64,000 nt of DNA. It comes from Voacanga thouarsii. Lineage: Eukaryota > Streptophyta > Magnoliopsida > Gentianales > Apocynaceae. The stretch spans positions 248,001 through 312,000 of the forward strand of contig JANUWF010003376.1 of assembly GCA_026120185.1 (NCBI GenBank), written 5' to 3'. The translations under genes were made by a program, and so were the position numbers. Under the pieces are notes generated by a model that had not been told where the DNA came from, made no database searches, and saw nothing but the letters and a program-made list of their open reading frames with translations. Positions 22,736 to 35,286 of this stretch are shown piece after piece (the first letter of the stretch is position 1; the number at the start of each line of letters is the position of its first letter).

Positions 22736-25700
22736 TGCAACACCCCTACCACAAATAGCAACAGAAGCTTACCATAAATCGGGTGTCATCCCGTCTAGTT
22801 GCCTGGACAAGGGATCTTTATAACGATAATAACTAATAAGTAAATAAATCCCAGACTAATATAACTAAACCATACTAATATAATATATTATACAAAAATG
22901 AGGTCCCATATATCGGGTTATCAGTACTATATCAGTAATGTAATATACATATACAAAAGAGGAAGTAAATGGACCTATACTGTGGTATCACCCCTATCCG
23001 CACGACTGCTCAGCTCCAGGTCCTAAAATTGGATAAAAGACATGTATGATTAAAAATCACCTAGTAAGTCCCAAGTGTGTGATAGTGCTTTATAAAACAA
23101 ATCGACACAAGTATTTTCGAATTTTATTTCAAAAATTCTTCATGGGAAAAATATTATAATTTTCCACTGAAAATAACTCCACCACTCACTAGGAGGAAGT
23201 TTGTTTCAATTTCAATCATATTTGGAAAAATCATGTTTCATTTCACAATCATTGCCCCAATTTTCAAAATGTAGGCATTTCTCTCGACAGAATGTTGGCC
23301 CGCATGCAAAGCTCACAATGCTTCACCTTCGACATCACAGTCTTATTGTACTAAGGACACAAGCCTATAGTACTCATCTGTGCATTGTTAGAAGGGTAAG
23401 TGCAAACAAGCATGGTATTGAGTATTTCAAAATATTTTACTTGCTATCGTAAGTCCAGGGGTCCCAATCCTGATGTCAATCACCATTAAAGTAGTAAGGG
23501 ATTGAACAACACCAGATGTCCTGCCCAACTCGTGAACAACCCAAAATCAAAATGCGCACAAGGCGCAGCAATTGCCAGACACTAAACGGTTAGCCAAGAC
23601 TGCTGATTAAAAAATAGAGGGAAGCATGCTTTTGCAGAAACGGAAAAAAATAGAGAGGAGAAAAAACAAAGAACAACAGCATGGAAGCATTTAATCCATA
23701 CCTCTGTGTGCCTTAAGCCTCTTTGGCAGTGAAAGGATCGATTGAACCATAGGGATAGCTCCTTCTTGTCTGCTTGATGAAGCCTCTAGTTGAAATCCCG
23801 CTAACCTCCTACTTCGCCTTATTTGCATGAACGCCAAAACTTTCTGGATCTCGGAATATTTCACTGCCTCAATCCTTGTTGGTGAAACAAAAGGTGAGAA
23901 GGAACGGTCTCAACATTCTTGATTATCTTGCTATTGATTAGCAAATATCAAGAACAAGGAAGAAGGAAGTCACGACAGACAGAGAAGAGAGAAAAACAAG
24001 GCTTTTTCTTTTTTTCTTCACAGAGATGTGAATCTCTTCCAAAAACCACGGTCTATTTTTATCTGATAACAATATCTCCCTGGATTTGATATTTCAAACA
24101 CCCGGATGTTATCAACAGAGTGAGTTTTGCTTAGCCTTAAACTCTTCTGAACCGTATCTGGAAAAAAAAACCCTATGGTCTAGCCAAAACAATATTATTA
24201 TTTTTCTTGGACCAAAAAAGCCCACAATAATAAACATTAATTATTTATTCCCTGGGCTTATAGAAATAACCCAATAAATAATTAATAAACCCAAATGAAC
24301 CAAAAATAATTAAACATTAATTATTTATTTCCTAAGCTTATAGAAATAACCCAATAAATAATTAAACAAGCCTTTTTCCATCTAGTTTAAGCCCAGATTA
24401 ATTTTCTAATTATTCAAATTAGACCTTGGCCCTAAATAATTAATTAACCAATTAAACCAAATAATAAATTTCTCTCAACTTCTTTTTATTTATTTTTATT
24501 CCAATCCAATAATAAATTAGACTTCTTGAATAAAATAAAATCCACTTTAACTGAGACCAATTCCTCAATCCAAAATTAATTAGGACTTACGAGCTATTTT
24601 GAGGACCAAAAAGACACATCGTCTTGGCTACTAAAATGACCAAAATACCCCTACTATATAAATAGCTGTATTTTGCATTTTAAATATCTCTAATATCACT
24701 ATAAGGAAATATTAACCCCAAGGACAATGCTGCGTTAGCAAAGTCTCTGACCTACAGGTGAAATGACTAAAGAACCCCTCTACACATCGCCATGCATTTA
24801 GAGAGGAAGAAATGTACTAACATCTCTCTAAATGACATCTACCATCCTTAGACTTCTAGTTCTATGATCCATGACTTCTTGGAGTGTTTTCGCTTTCCAA
24901 GGGAGCTACCCTAAAGCAAACATCCAAGTCATGTTTTCCAGGGCCCCGGATATTTAGATCATTCAGACAACCATAAGGGACGATATTGTATAGAAACTAT
25001 TTTGTACAAGTCTGTCTTAACTAGCTAGTCACACATACCTAACATGGAAGTATATTGGTCCTACGATAGAACCTCAATTATAGCATATCAAGGTACATGC
25101 TTCCAGATTCGTCAGACCACCAACTCATACTCAAGTCGTAGAGTACTAGTCCATGTTGTAGCAGTAGTAGTCTAGATTTCTACCAAATAGTAATTTAAGA
25201 AACCACTACTACAGGTCCTGTTCAACGTATTTGAAATACGCTTATGTCATGAAGTGAGTGGACTATTCACTGACTAAAGGTAAGCCATTCCCCATTTGGA
25301 ATTCATAACGTAATAACCTAAACATGATGAGATTCTCATTATCATCAATCGGTCAAGAACAAATGTTTATGTGTTAAATAACCCATGATCCATACCTTAC
25401 TGTGAAAGACCACCATTCACATAGATCACTCATTTAAACAAAATGGGTCTTTTTCTAATGAAATTGTGCACAAATAAAAAATAAATTCACAAACAATTTC
25501 TGAAAATAAATTCTTTTATTAAAACCTTTGATGTTTACATCAGAAACCTAGTCTAAGAGGACATATTTCCCAACAAGGATGAATCAATCTCAAGGTCTTG
25601 TCACATTGTTTGGAGTAAGACAATCCCCAGAACTAGCTAGGTTACTTGAGGTCGTCTATCTCTAACATGAGTTAGGGCAAAGATCAAAGTCTTTGCTGAG

Positions 25701-28141
25701 TACTTAACGTTTCCACTGGTTCACAAGACCAGTACCATTTCCATATTCCTGAAGGAATTTCAAATAAAACATTTTTCGGGGCCAAAATATCATTTTCCAA
25801 AGTTGATCTTGTACCAAGAGATCGTTTCTAAAGTCTGCAACGAAAAAGGATAAAAAGTCCTTTTCGCATAATAAAATATTCCAATAAGGGTATTCGGGTC
25901 ATTTTACCTATATCTGATTCCAAAAGAAATTTTGTACAAGAATTCCATGATTCTAACCCTAGAAGAGGATTAGATTCAGAGTTTTCAATTATATTTTTAT
26001 AAAATATTCCAATAAGGACATTCTGGTCATTTCCCGAATAACCAATTCTAAAAATTACCATATTTCAAAAATCCCAATTGTTTAATCCCAAAAGGATTAA
26101 AAATACAAAATACATTCTTTTGTCATCCTTTAAGGTTTCTAAGCCAATTATGATATTCATGCCAGCTCAACGTGGCAAAACACTATTTTTTTTGCTCAGA
26201 AAAACTTTAAACCAAATCAGGGATTCCAAAATAGTACATAATGAGTTATTTCATGAAAAGTAAAGCATACTAGCATTTAAAAGTTTAGAAATCCAATGGG
26301 GCTCACCACGTGTCCTAAATAGCTTATATCATTTGAATATCGTATCTAACACGTCACCAACTGTTTAATGTGAATAACCTATATTAAACATCGTTTCATA
26401 TTTAGTTTGGCTTACTAAAGTTCAAACTAACATTTAGCCAGCACAAATGTAAGGAATCGCTTATTATTTCTTCTTTGAGCAAACGTGTACGTATACATAT
26501 ATTGCACACTCAATTCTTTCATTTCCTATTTCCATATTTTCTCTTATTCATGAACATGAAATCTTATCCATGTTCCCCACCATTTTTATTCCCAAAGTCA
26601 TGCAAATAATCCCTTAGGGTTCACTAAAATTCTGCAAGTTTTCCCAATCGATGCGCTATATTGTTTCGCGCATAATTTTTTATCCACAACTCCGATTGGG
26701 CTCCATTATATACCAAAATGTTCACTAGACTCTTAACTACATTTCTATGAAGTCCTATTTCCCAAGCCTGATTTCATTCAGGAATTACTAGGACGAAAAG
26801 CTCCCAGATTTTTGTCCTAGTTCATACCGTTTTCATAAATTAATGTTCCTCTCTTGTTCTCCTTGATTCATAACACCTTTTGGGCACTTAATCCACTAAA
26901 TTCCCCTTCAAAATACTGTTAAATCTTCATGTTTTCAATCTAACAAGTTACCAAATTCATGCTTTGGACAATATATAGTCACCAACATAAATTAAAATAG
27001 CTATAGTTTTGTTTCCATTAAAGCTTCCTTTTTCTTCCAATTTCACCACTTTTCATATCAACCACGAATAACTCCTTAAATCACCAATAAAATACCTTCA
27101 TTCACCATATAAAACATAGCATATAAAGCCTTCTTCCAGCTGACACACACACTTGCACACACAAAGTTTCATATAGTACACATTTAATCCAAATCATAAC
27201 CATAAATCTCATGTTTTCATGTTAAAAGTTATACCAAAATAATCATCGTAATGAAATCTATGACTTTAATTCTTGAAGAATAGACTTTTATCTTGCATGT
27301 AGGATCTTTTAGCTTGATTTTGCTCCAAGAACACACACACTTCTTTCTTTCTCTCTCATTTTTCTAATTTTCCTTGATTTTTCCTTTCTTTTCTTCTTTA
27401 TTTCTCTTCTTCTCTTAAGGCTGCCAGTTTTCAGCCCCTTCTCGACCACCTTACATGATCAAGATGAAGACCAATAAGATTTTGTTCCATTAAATGCATG
27501 GTGGCCCACTTTACACATGTTGTGTTCTTATTTCTTCACAATTTCTTAATTATTTTACAAAACTTATTTAGGAAGTTTTGCATGCATGCATATTTCATGA
27601 ATGGCCTCCTAGTTTAACACATATCCTTGGCCACCAATCACACAAAGCCACATGTCCAAATTTTTAACCACATTTTTAATTTTTCTCAAAAATGACCAAA
27701 TTCGGGTCCGTATTTAAAAAATATTTTATTTCACCAATAAATTCTATGAATTCCATTGAATTCGATGGTAACATTCAAAATCTTAAATTCTTTCTCAATC
27801 CTGTAAAATTTGCAGTCAAAATCCCAATCGCAGTCAAAATTACGAAAATGTCCCTAGAACCCTGAATAGCCTAATTCATACCAAAATGCTCATCTCATTG
27901 CACTAATTAATTTTGTTCTAAGTGTACCCCCAACCTCTTACTTTATTAAAAGTAGTAGCCTTCTGAAAATTTAGGGTACAGGTAAAATAAATTCAAAATT
28001 ACATCCAGGTCCCTACATATTTTTATTGCACCAAAACATTCTTCTCGTTACAATAATCATCTTTTGTTCTAGCCACTGATACAAATGCTTATTTTATCAA
28101 AAGTAGTAGCTAGTTAAAGATTAAAAATATAGGGTATTACA
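22736..28141 (-). repeat. T4: solo LTR of the T1 family, containing S2
   Basis: Ends TGCAACACCCC...GGGTATTACA with a perfect target duplication GATTG (22731-22735 and 28142-28146). Without S2 it is about 3.4 kb. It aligns with T1 over 3306-5930. It sits in the 5' LTR of T2. No ORF has a recognisable product. Confidence 0.85.
23601..25575 (-). repeat. S2: solo copia LTR inside T4
   Basis: 1975 bp, aligning with the S3 LTRs and S1, ends TGCTGATTAA...TTCCCAACA. The intact paralogue T1 reads GCCAGGATGACTCATCTC across the insertion point, which shows the empty site. The flanks AAGAC and AGGAT are a decayed duplication (three of five bases agree). Confidence 0.8.
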
Positions 28142-28373
28142 GATTGTTTTATTTGTTCCATATTTTTCAAGGATTCATTTTGATTGTATTTATTTCTCAA
28201 GAGATTTTAACTGTCTTTCATTTATTTTGAGACTTGTACAAGCATTGTTTTGGGTTATAATATTAGATTATTTCCTTATTTTTTTTATTGCCTAGTTATA
28301 AAGACTTTTTGTCCTAAGGACAGGGCGACATCCCCACCCCTTTTGGAGTACGTAGGTAGTGAGGTGTTACAAG

Positions 28374-28385
28374 TGGTATCAAAGA
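28374..28385 (+). other. T2 primer-binding site, tRNA-iMet type
   Basis: TGGTATCAAAGA begins two bases after the LTR end GGTGTTACA. It matches ten of the 12 bases of TGGTATCAGAGC and marks the start of the internal region. Confidence 0.8.
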
Positions 28386-28480
28386 CTAGATTTAGGCAAC
28401 TATTAGTAGTATTTGGAATTATTTCTTAAGTTATATAATCTTTTGACTAACCTGAGCTATTCATGTTGTAGGATGTCAGG

Positions 28481-28852
28481 ATGTATAGAATTGCAAGAAA
28501 GACCATGAACAGACAACCATGGCACCCACCAATTCCTATCGAACCAGAAGACTTGCCAGAACCCCAACCTGTACCTCAACCAGAAATACCTATGGAAGAG
28601 AGTAGTGAGGATGAGGTTCAAAATTTTGAGCCACCACCCGCACCCATAATAGATTTGATCATTGATAGTGAGGATGTGGGTGATGTTATGGAGTATGTGC
28701 CAAACCCACCTATTTCAGTGATTGATTTGATAGCAGATCATAATGACCCGAGGGAGATAGACTATAAGTCTACACCTAGACCTTCTTTGTACCACGACAA
28801 AACCATGTTGAGACTAAAGAGAGTTCCAAGAGACCAGGGAAGGAACCTATGA
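28481..28852 (+). CDS. Uninterrupted ORF upstream of T2 gag, unknown function
   Basis: A 123-codon ORF between the primer site and gag, an uncommon place for an extra gene in a Tekay-like element. The product is acidic and proline-rich (PEDLPEPQPVPQPEIPMEE) with a basic start (MYRIARKTMNRQ) and a basic end. Two internal segments resemble each other: PPPAPIIDLIIDSED and NPPISVIDLIADHND. No catalytic motif, signal peptide or zinc finger is seen. It has no stop although the neighbouring gag and pol are full of them. It may be the N-terminal part of an extended gag, a separate accessory protein, or a chance survivor. Confidence 0.5.
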   Translation: MYRIARKTMNRQPWHPPIPIEPEDLPEPQPVPQPEIPMEESSEDEVQNFEPPPAPIIDLIIDSEDVGDVMEYVPNPPISVIDLIADHNDPREIDYKSTPRPSLYHDKTMLRLKRVPRDQGRNL

Positions 28853-29186
28853 CCTCTAAGTTCATAAGTAGTGCGGAAATAGATTTCTCTAAGAACTCTG
28901 GGGGTTGGCTATATGAAGCTAACATTGAAGATTCTCATGAGCAGTAGAGTTTTAGAGTCTTTGCTTGTCTATTGCTTTTAATAAATCTCTGTACTAGTGA
29001 TTTGTTACTTTATTTTCAAAGTTTTCACAAATAAAAGTATCTTAGTGTACTCTAATCTTTAAAATATGTTATCTTTTAGACAACACTTTCATATACTGCA
29101 TTTATGTTTATTCCTTGAATGTTCATGAATTTTAGATATAGTTGAATTTTTTTGCATAACTCATTACTTGAGTACAGTGTTATAGA

Positions 29187-30250
29187 ATGGCACCAAAATG
29201 TCGAGTTGCTACAATCAGCAGGAGAGTTTCTGAGCCAAAACTTGTAGCTCCTGTGTATGATGCTACTCAACTATCCACACCGAACTAGGGGAATGAGCTA
29301 GACCAAGAAGTAGAGTCTGAGGTACCCACCGAGGTAACTATGGGACAAGTATTTAACAAGATCGAGATACTATAAACTCTGGCAGAATGAAGAAACCCAA
29401 AGGGGTGAGGTAGAGCAAGATTAAAAGGCGGAGCAGCAGGTGGAGAAAATGGAGGACATTTTCGGTACGCTCCAGTATACAAAAAAGAGAATGGTCAAAT
29501 TTGCCACCTTGAGGCTAAGAAGGTCGGCTCATGCATGGTGGCAACGAGTTCAAGAAGATTGGGAGCTGTCAGATCAGGATTGGAGTTGGGGTAATTTTGT
29601 GGAGGCTTTTAGGGTTGAGCATATACCCCAGTGGATAGTGGAGGAAATGGAAGATGAGTTCCAGAATTTGAAGCAGGGGAACATATCTGTGGCTCAGTAT
29701 GCTGCTCATTTCAACCAATTGTCAAAGTAGTATAAGAGATTGGTGGATAATGAGCAAAACCAAACTAAGCAGTTTGTCAAGGGCCTAAGACAAGAATTAA
29801 GAAGGGCTTTGGTGCTTTTCCTACCAATGACGTATTCAACAGCAGTAGATGCAGCTACTTGAACTGAAAACGAGGATAAAAATAGGATGGCTCAAATGAC
29901 CTTTCCACCACGAAGGCATCCACCAAGGTAGTTTCTGAGGTAACAGACTAACAAGAGTCTTGCCAATTACCAATGGCAGAACAAAGAAAAGCAAGCACAC
30001 ATGCACCAACTGGCCCTGCTCAAAACTTGCCAACATGCCGATACTATGGTAAGAGAGGTCATGTAGAGAAAGATTACTAGTCTAAAGGAGCTGTAAGGAA
30101 ATGCCACAACTGCAGAGACCCAAATCATATTCGAAACAACTGTTCCAAACCCCTAAGAATTAGGCAAAGAATCCCAACATAGCCCACCAGAGCTAATAGA
30201 GCAAATAACTTATGAACCTCGTGAAGTGGTGCATAGAAGCCAAAAATGAA
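29187..30250 (+). pseudogene. T2 gag
   Basis: Start MAPKCRVATISRRVSEP at 29187. The capsid-type retrotransposon gag domain lies at about 29440-29800 (AHAWWQRVQEDW, VEEMEDEFQNLKQGNISVAQY). Two zinc knuckles follow. The first (about 30033-30076, CRYYGKRGHVEKDY) has lost two cysteines by TGY to TAY changes. The second (30102-30143, CHNCRDPNHIRNNC) keeps CX2CX4HX4C. Stops lie near 29287, 29374, 29728 and 29860. The gag shell protein would bind element RNA. Confidence 0.85.
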
Positions 30251-30299
30251 GGCAAAAGTATTTGCCCTGAATTGAGAAGAGGTTATAGCAAATACGGTA

Positions 30300-30728
30300 G
30301 TAGCAGAAGGTACGTTCACTAAGGTCATTCTGTTAACGCTTTAATAGACTCTGGATTCACTTATCTAAACAAGACTTATGTATATCATTTAGGTTGGGAT
30401 GGAATTGAACTACTATATACCTTGTTGGTGAGTACTCCCATGGGGAAAATGGTGCAAGTAGATAAATATATGCAGAATTGTGGAATTGGAGTTGGGAAAG
30501 GAGAATTTGGAAGGAAATCTCATAGTTTTAACTATTAATGATTATAATGTAATCTTGGGGATAGATTGGCTGGCGAAACATGAGGCTAAAATAGATTGTA
30601 AGAGCAAGTATGTGCAATTTATCAGACTTGGCTGTGATGTGCTTGAATTTAACGGTACATGGGTAAAAGAATTGAAAATTTTGATAGCTAGAGCTAAAGC
30701 ATGGAAGCTGCTAAGACAAGGATATTAA
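30300..30728 (+). pseudogene. T2 aspartic protease
   Basis: The active-site triad survives in NALIDSGFTYLNK at about 30335-30370. The second half has NDYNVILGIDWLAKHEAKID, typical of the gypsy pepsin-like protease that cuts the polyprotein. A frameshift near 30480 separates the halves. Confidence 0.75.
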
Positions 30729-30741
30729 GGATACCTAGCTT

Positions 30742-33200
30742 ATGATAAACAAGCTAAAGGATCAGTGCCCCCTGGAAAGCACTGAAGTGGTGAAATATTT
30801 TTCCGATGTGTTCCTAGCTGAACTCATTTCTCTTCCTCCCACTCAGGAAGTTAAGTTCACAATAAAGCTAATTCCGAGAGCAGAACCTATATTACGGACT
30901 CCATACTGTTTGGCTCCTGCAGAATTGAAAGAATTGAAGGAGCAATTAGAAGAGTTGATTAAGTAAGGTTATATAAGGACTAGTACTTCACCATTGGGAG
31001 CTATTGTGCTGTTTGTAAAGAAAAAAGATGAAAATTGAGGCTTTGTGATAAGACTCCGCTTCATCATAGAGGTCAAGATCAAGGAGGGGGAGGCGTGACC
31101 GTGCAAGGATAAGGACCGATGACAAGATCTAGGACCAAGATGCTTCAAGATGATTTTCAATTACTCACAAAACTATACTTGAGAATGGAAGAGGGTTGGA
31201 AGGTTGAGGAAGCTAGCCAAGAGCTCATTTTGATGACTATCCAAGAAGGACCCCAACAAAAACTCAAGCTGGCAACAAAGACGGACGAAATTTAACCAAA
31301 AGATGGCCTTCTAATGGATAGCCAACGCTGGCCCAAGCAGCCGAACTGGCGCCGGCCTAAGCAGCCGAACCGGCGTCGGCTTCAACCTGCACATGACGGC
31401 CCGAAAACAGCGCATAACTGATACCGGCTCTAGCCTGGGCAGCTGATTGCTACCCCACATTTTTTATGTTTTCTTCAATTTTTCCTTATTTTAAATGTTT
31501 TGTAAAGACCTATTAAAGCCTTAAATTGTATTAGAACCTCAGGGATTTCTTAGCTAAGGCTAAGGTAGTATAAATGCAACTTTTAGTGATTTGACAACAC
31601 AATTCACACACTTTATTCAAATTTGAAAAGAGAGTCTTGAGAGGCCATTACCTCCTTGTTCATCTTGTTAAGACCATGCTTAAGGCTTAGTCCTCCTTAT
31701 GAATGAGTATATAAATCTTTTGAATAATCTAATGTGGTTTCTTTCAATGGATCTTAGTTGTTTTGCTCTTCTAAGGTTTGTTTGAATTTCATTACTTAAG
31801 TGCCTATTTTCTCTATTCTTTTTGTTCTTATTTGCCTTTGTTACTTCAAGGATATTCAGGTGAGATTATAGCAGAACTTTATACTATTCTTGAGGGTCTT
31901 TGAAGCCTAGTTCTTCAAGGGTTTGATAGATGGTAGGTTGTTAGTTTAATTTCTCCTTTTTTATCTCAAGAAATTCATTGTTTTGGTCACATGGGATAAG
32001 CTGAACTCATAATCAACTAAACTACCCACAACACCAAGAAAAAGCCCACTCAAGATCATATCACTTTACATCGACTGTCAGGGGTTGAACAACTTGATCA
32101 ATAAGAACAAATGTCATCTATCATTGATTGAAGAACTGTTTGATCAATTACAAGGGTCTAGCTACTGCTCCAAAATAGATTTAAGGCAAGGCTACTAATA
32201 GGTACTGATTAAAGAGGAGGATATTTCTAAGATGGCTTTTAATACCAGATATGGCCATTACGAGTTCGTGGTAATATTTTTTAGGGTGACTACTGCACCG
32301 GCAGTATTCATGGATTTGATACATCGCATTTTCTAGCCGTACTTGGACAAGTCTGTGGTAGTGTTCATTGACGACATACTCATCTACTGCAAAAGCTCGG
32401 AAGACCATATAGAACATTTGAAGATGGCATTGGAAAAATTGAGGAAGCATAAGCTCCACGCCAAATTTAACAAGTGCGAGTTTTGACTAAACAATATATC
32501 ACTTCTTGGCCACGTGGTTTCAAAGGATGGCATTAAGGTGGACCCAGCCAAGGTTACGGTAGTTTTAAATTAGAAGTAACTTGAGAACATCATAGAGATT
32601 CGAAGTTTTTTGTACTAGTTGGGTATTACTGTCGATTTATTAAGGAATTTTCGATGTTGGCATCACCAATGACGCGATTACTAAAGAAAGATATTCATTT
32701 TGTCTGGAATGAGAAGAGCAAGAAAAGTTTCCAAGAGCTGAAACAGAGACTAATGAAAGCCCCAATACTGAGTTTACCAGAAGGAGATAAACCCTATGCC
32801 CTATATACCGATGCATCTAAGGAGGGATTAGAAGCAGTGTTAATGTAGGATAGGAAAGTGATAGCTTATGCCTTGCAGATGTTGAAGCCACATGAAGTCA
32901 ATTACCCAACACATGATTTAGAATTGACCACTATAGTTTTTGCGTTGAATATATGGCAACACTATTTAAATGGAGCTAAGTATAAAGAGTTCACAAATCA
33001 CAAAAGTCTTAAGTATATTTTTACTTAGGAGGACCAGAATTTAAGACAGTGAAGATGGATAGAATTTCTGGAAGAATACCGGTGCCCTATGAACTATTAT
33101 TTGGGAAAAGCCAATGTAGTTGCTGATGCTTTGAGTCGAAAAGTTAAGATGGCAAGATTGAGAATACAAGAAGTTCAAGCGGTTCATGAAGTTTTGGATA
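30742..33200 (+). pseudogene. T2 reverse transcriptase and RNase H, split by R2
   Basis: RT starts with FLAELISLPPTQEVKFTIKL and APAELKELKEQLEELI, and breaks at 31045 inside the KKKD...RL segment. It resumes at 32064 with IDCQGLNNLINKNKCHLSL and SKIDLRQGY. The catalytic FIDDILIYC is intact at about 32365. RNase H follows (YTDASKEGL; KANVVADALSRK at about 33110). Stops are mostly CAG to TAG or CGA to TGA, as at LM*DRK and FT*EDQNLRQ*RW. Confidence 0.85.
31046..32063 (+). repeat. R2: solo LTR of the R family
   Basis: 1018 bp, TGATAAGACTCC...AGATCATATCA. Flanked by CTTTG (31041-31045) and CTTTA (32064-32068), a duplication with one change. Removing it rejoins the T2 RT frame. It carries the GC module at 31325-31435 and TATAAATG near 31570. 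Confidence 0.85.
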
Positions 33201-33369
33201 AGAAAATAGACATGCGATAAAGAAGGATTTATATCAGCAATTTGAGATTAACACTAGATATAAGGTAAGAAATTATCAAGGCACAATAAGACAATATGGA
33301 GTTTTAGCTGTTCAAGGATAAAGAGCTCAAGTGAGAAGGCAGTGACTTCTGACAAGGCAGGACAAAAGT

Positions 33370-33518
33370 GATGTATTTTTGGGATCGCATGTGCGCGCCT
33401 AATAAACAGGAGTTGAGGAAAATATTTTGGAGGAGGCACATAGAAGTAATTATGTCATTCACATGGGAGAAGTGAAAATATATTAAGATTTAAAAAAAGC
33501 TTTTTGGTGGCCCGGAAT
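33370..33518 (+). pseudogene. T2 integrase N-terminus, broken by P1
   Basis: With frameshifts this reads EEAHRSNYVIHMGEVKIY and DLKKAFWWPG, the HHCC zinc-binding start of Tekay-like integrase. The protein breaks exactly at WWPG, where P1 enters (target copy GGAAT), and resumes at 59562. Confidence 0.8.
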
Positions 33519-34661
33519 TAATACTAGCTCGGGAGCACCAAAATTCAAAATTTGAACTTAAGAACAAGACTTAAAAATTGGTCACCCAATTCTCTATCAA
33601 AACACGCACAAAACAAGAATCTTAGGTGAATAAACAACTAGAAGCCAAATTCTAATAGGATTTGACCAACTATTTTAATACCCAACACCCCTAATCCTAC
33701 AAGAGATTAAGAACAACTGGGATGGAGAAAAGTAGATACCCTTTTAGGTTTCCCAACAAGAACACTAGGTAACAATAAATCCACCTAATACCCAAGATGA
33801 AGAAATAAGTTGTAATAACCCAAGGATTTTAAAGACTCTAAACAAATGTGGGTCTAATTCTTTTGCTTGGTCTTGAAAATAAGAACTAAGGATGAATTCT
33901 CCTCTCCAAGAGTTCGACACTCTATTCAATTTATAAAAATCTGAATTCTGAATTCTATTACAAAAGAGGCTATCATAGAGTATTTATAGGCCCTAAGTTG
34001 TCCTAAGTAATTAGTAAATAAGCATAGAAATTAGATGGCCTTAATAAAAGTTTTTAGACCCTATTACATACCTTAAAATAGGTTAAAATATAATAAAAGT
34101 TGTGAAAATTAAACTACAAGCGTAAAAGGCAAAAACACGAAAAATAGCAAAAAGTCAAGATTGTCCCAAGTGGGGCTGGCGTCGGCTTTAGTACAGGGAG
34201 CTGGTGCCGGCTCAATTCTATCCAAGATAGAAATGAGCTAGCTTCGAACTAGTATCGGGTCCTTTATTCTCAATCGGCGCTGGGTCGACTCTGGGTACCG
34301 TCTCCCCGTTTTGTTGCACGTCAATTGGACCTCCATTCCATTTCTATATGTTTTCTCAATCCTCCAAATGAAATATTGGTCATTTTAAGCTCTTCTTGAT
34401 ACTCTTTTAACCTTTACTCCTTGTTTAAAGGTTGGCTTAATCCTCCACAAGGATTGTTGCTTGTGTTGTGCGTCTTTTGGCCCTTTCTTTTCCATCCATC
34501 TCTTCACGATCTTCTTGGACTTGGGTTTGTTGAATTTGTTGTCTTCTAAATTTACTTAAATCCTCTTGAATATTATTCTTACCAATAGCACCATGAAATA
34601 TGATTTTGTCCTCCTTCCCATTTCTTAAAAATGGCCTTCATGTCAAATTTGATTTCTCTTA
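33519..34661 (-). repeat. P1 3' LTR
   Basis: 1143 bp. The plus-strand start TAATACTAGCTCGGG matches TGATACAAGCTCGGG of the partner LTR. The end TTTCTCTTA lies next to the polypurine tract (34662-34675, AGAAGGGGGAAA on the minus strand). A TATAAATA lies at 33981-33988 (minus). GC-rich GGCTGGCGTCGGC and CTGGTGCCGGCTC boxes lie at 34173-34213. Confidence 0.8.
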
Positions 34662-35286
34662 TTTCCCCCTTCTTGAAAATGATTTGTCTTTGAATCGATA
34701 CCTACATTACAATTTAAATAAGATATTTTGTGTGAAGGTAAAACTTTTGGCTTTGGATCCTCACCAACTCCTTTATTTTCTCTCTTTTCAACCTAAGCTC
34801 TCAACCTTATTTTACCCCCACTAATTTTCTTTTGCTCAACCTGTTGTTTGGTTCCGTTTTGTGCCACATTACTTTGTGTGTCCCTCTTTTCATACTCTTT
34901 TACTCTTCTCTCTTCCCTTTTTACTTCAAACTTTTTTATCTCATCCCCCTTCTTATTTATCTCTCTCTTTTCTTCCCTTTTCTCTCCTCACACTCTTCTT
35001 TTCCTCCCTTTTCTCTCTCTTTTTCTTTTCCTTCTCCCTCATAAAGTTTTGATCTTTTGTAACCTCTCTAAAGGACATTAGGAGAAAAGTAAACTTCCTT
35101 CTCTCTTTGCTCAATGCATAAGTGTTTCTCCTACCATTGTGCATCACATCTCTATTAAACATCTAAGACATTCCCAACAACAACTTTCCAACATGTATGG
35201 GCTTCACATCACAAAGTACCACATCATCATAATTCCCCATGTTAAATGTAACCTTAGCTTGTTTGTTTACCTTCACCTCACCACAA
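34662..35286 (-). other. P1 linker region after protease
   Basis: The plus strand is a long C/T-rich tract (about 34880-35040); the minus strand encodes Lys/Glu/Arg-rich sequence (EKEKKKREKREEKK). R3 has the same kind of linker between protease and RT. In P1 it runs on to the polypurine tract with no RT, which indicates the extent of the ancestral deletion. Plus-strand Ser/Phe-rich ORFs here are artefacts. Confidence 0.6.

Larger units (their letters stand above)
12083..28371 (+). repeat. T2 5' LTR, split into three pieces
   Basis: The pieces add up to about 1.25 kb. The first contains ACTAGACAGTTTGAATACC and AACGTTGAATATTCAATAAA, both repeated in the 3' LTR scrap at 59803 and 59880. The last ends GAGGTGTTACA just before the primer site. 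The inserts are X3 (between TAGGA and TAAGG, from an original TAGGG) and T4 (between two copies of GATTG). No coding. Confidence 0.75.

Noticed and set aside
34832..35081. Overlapping Ser/Phe/Leu-rich plus-strand ORFs, membrane-like in appearance
   Set aside because: Antisense of the Lys/Glu-rich linker of P1; a C/T-rich tract is open in all three frames.
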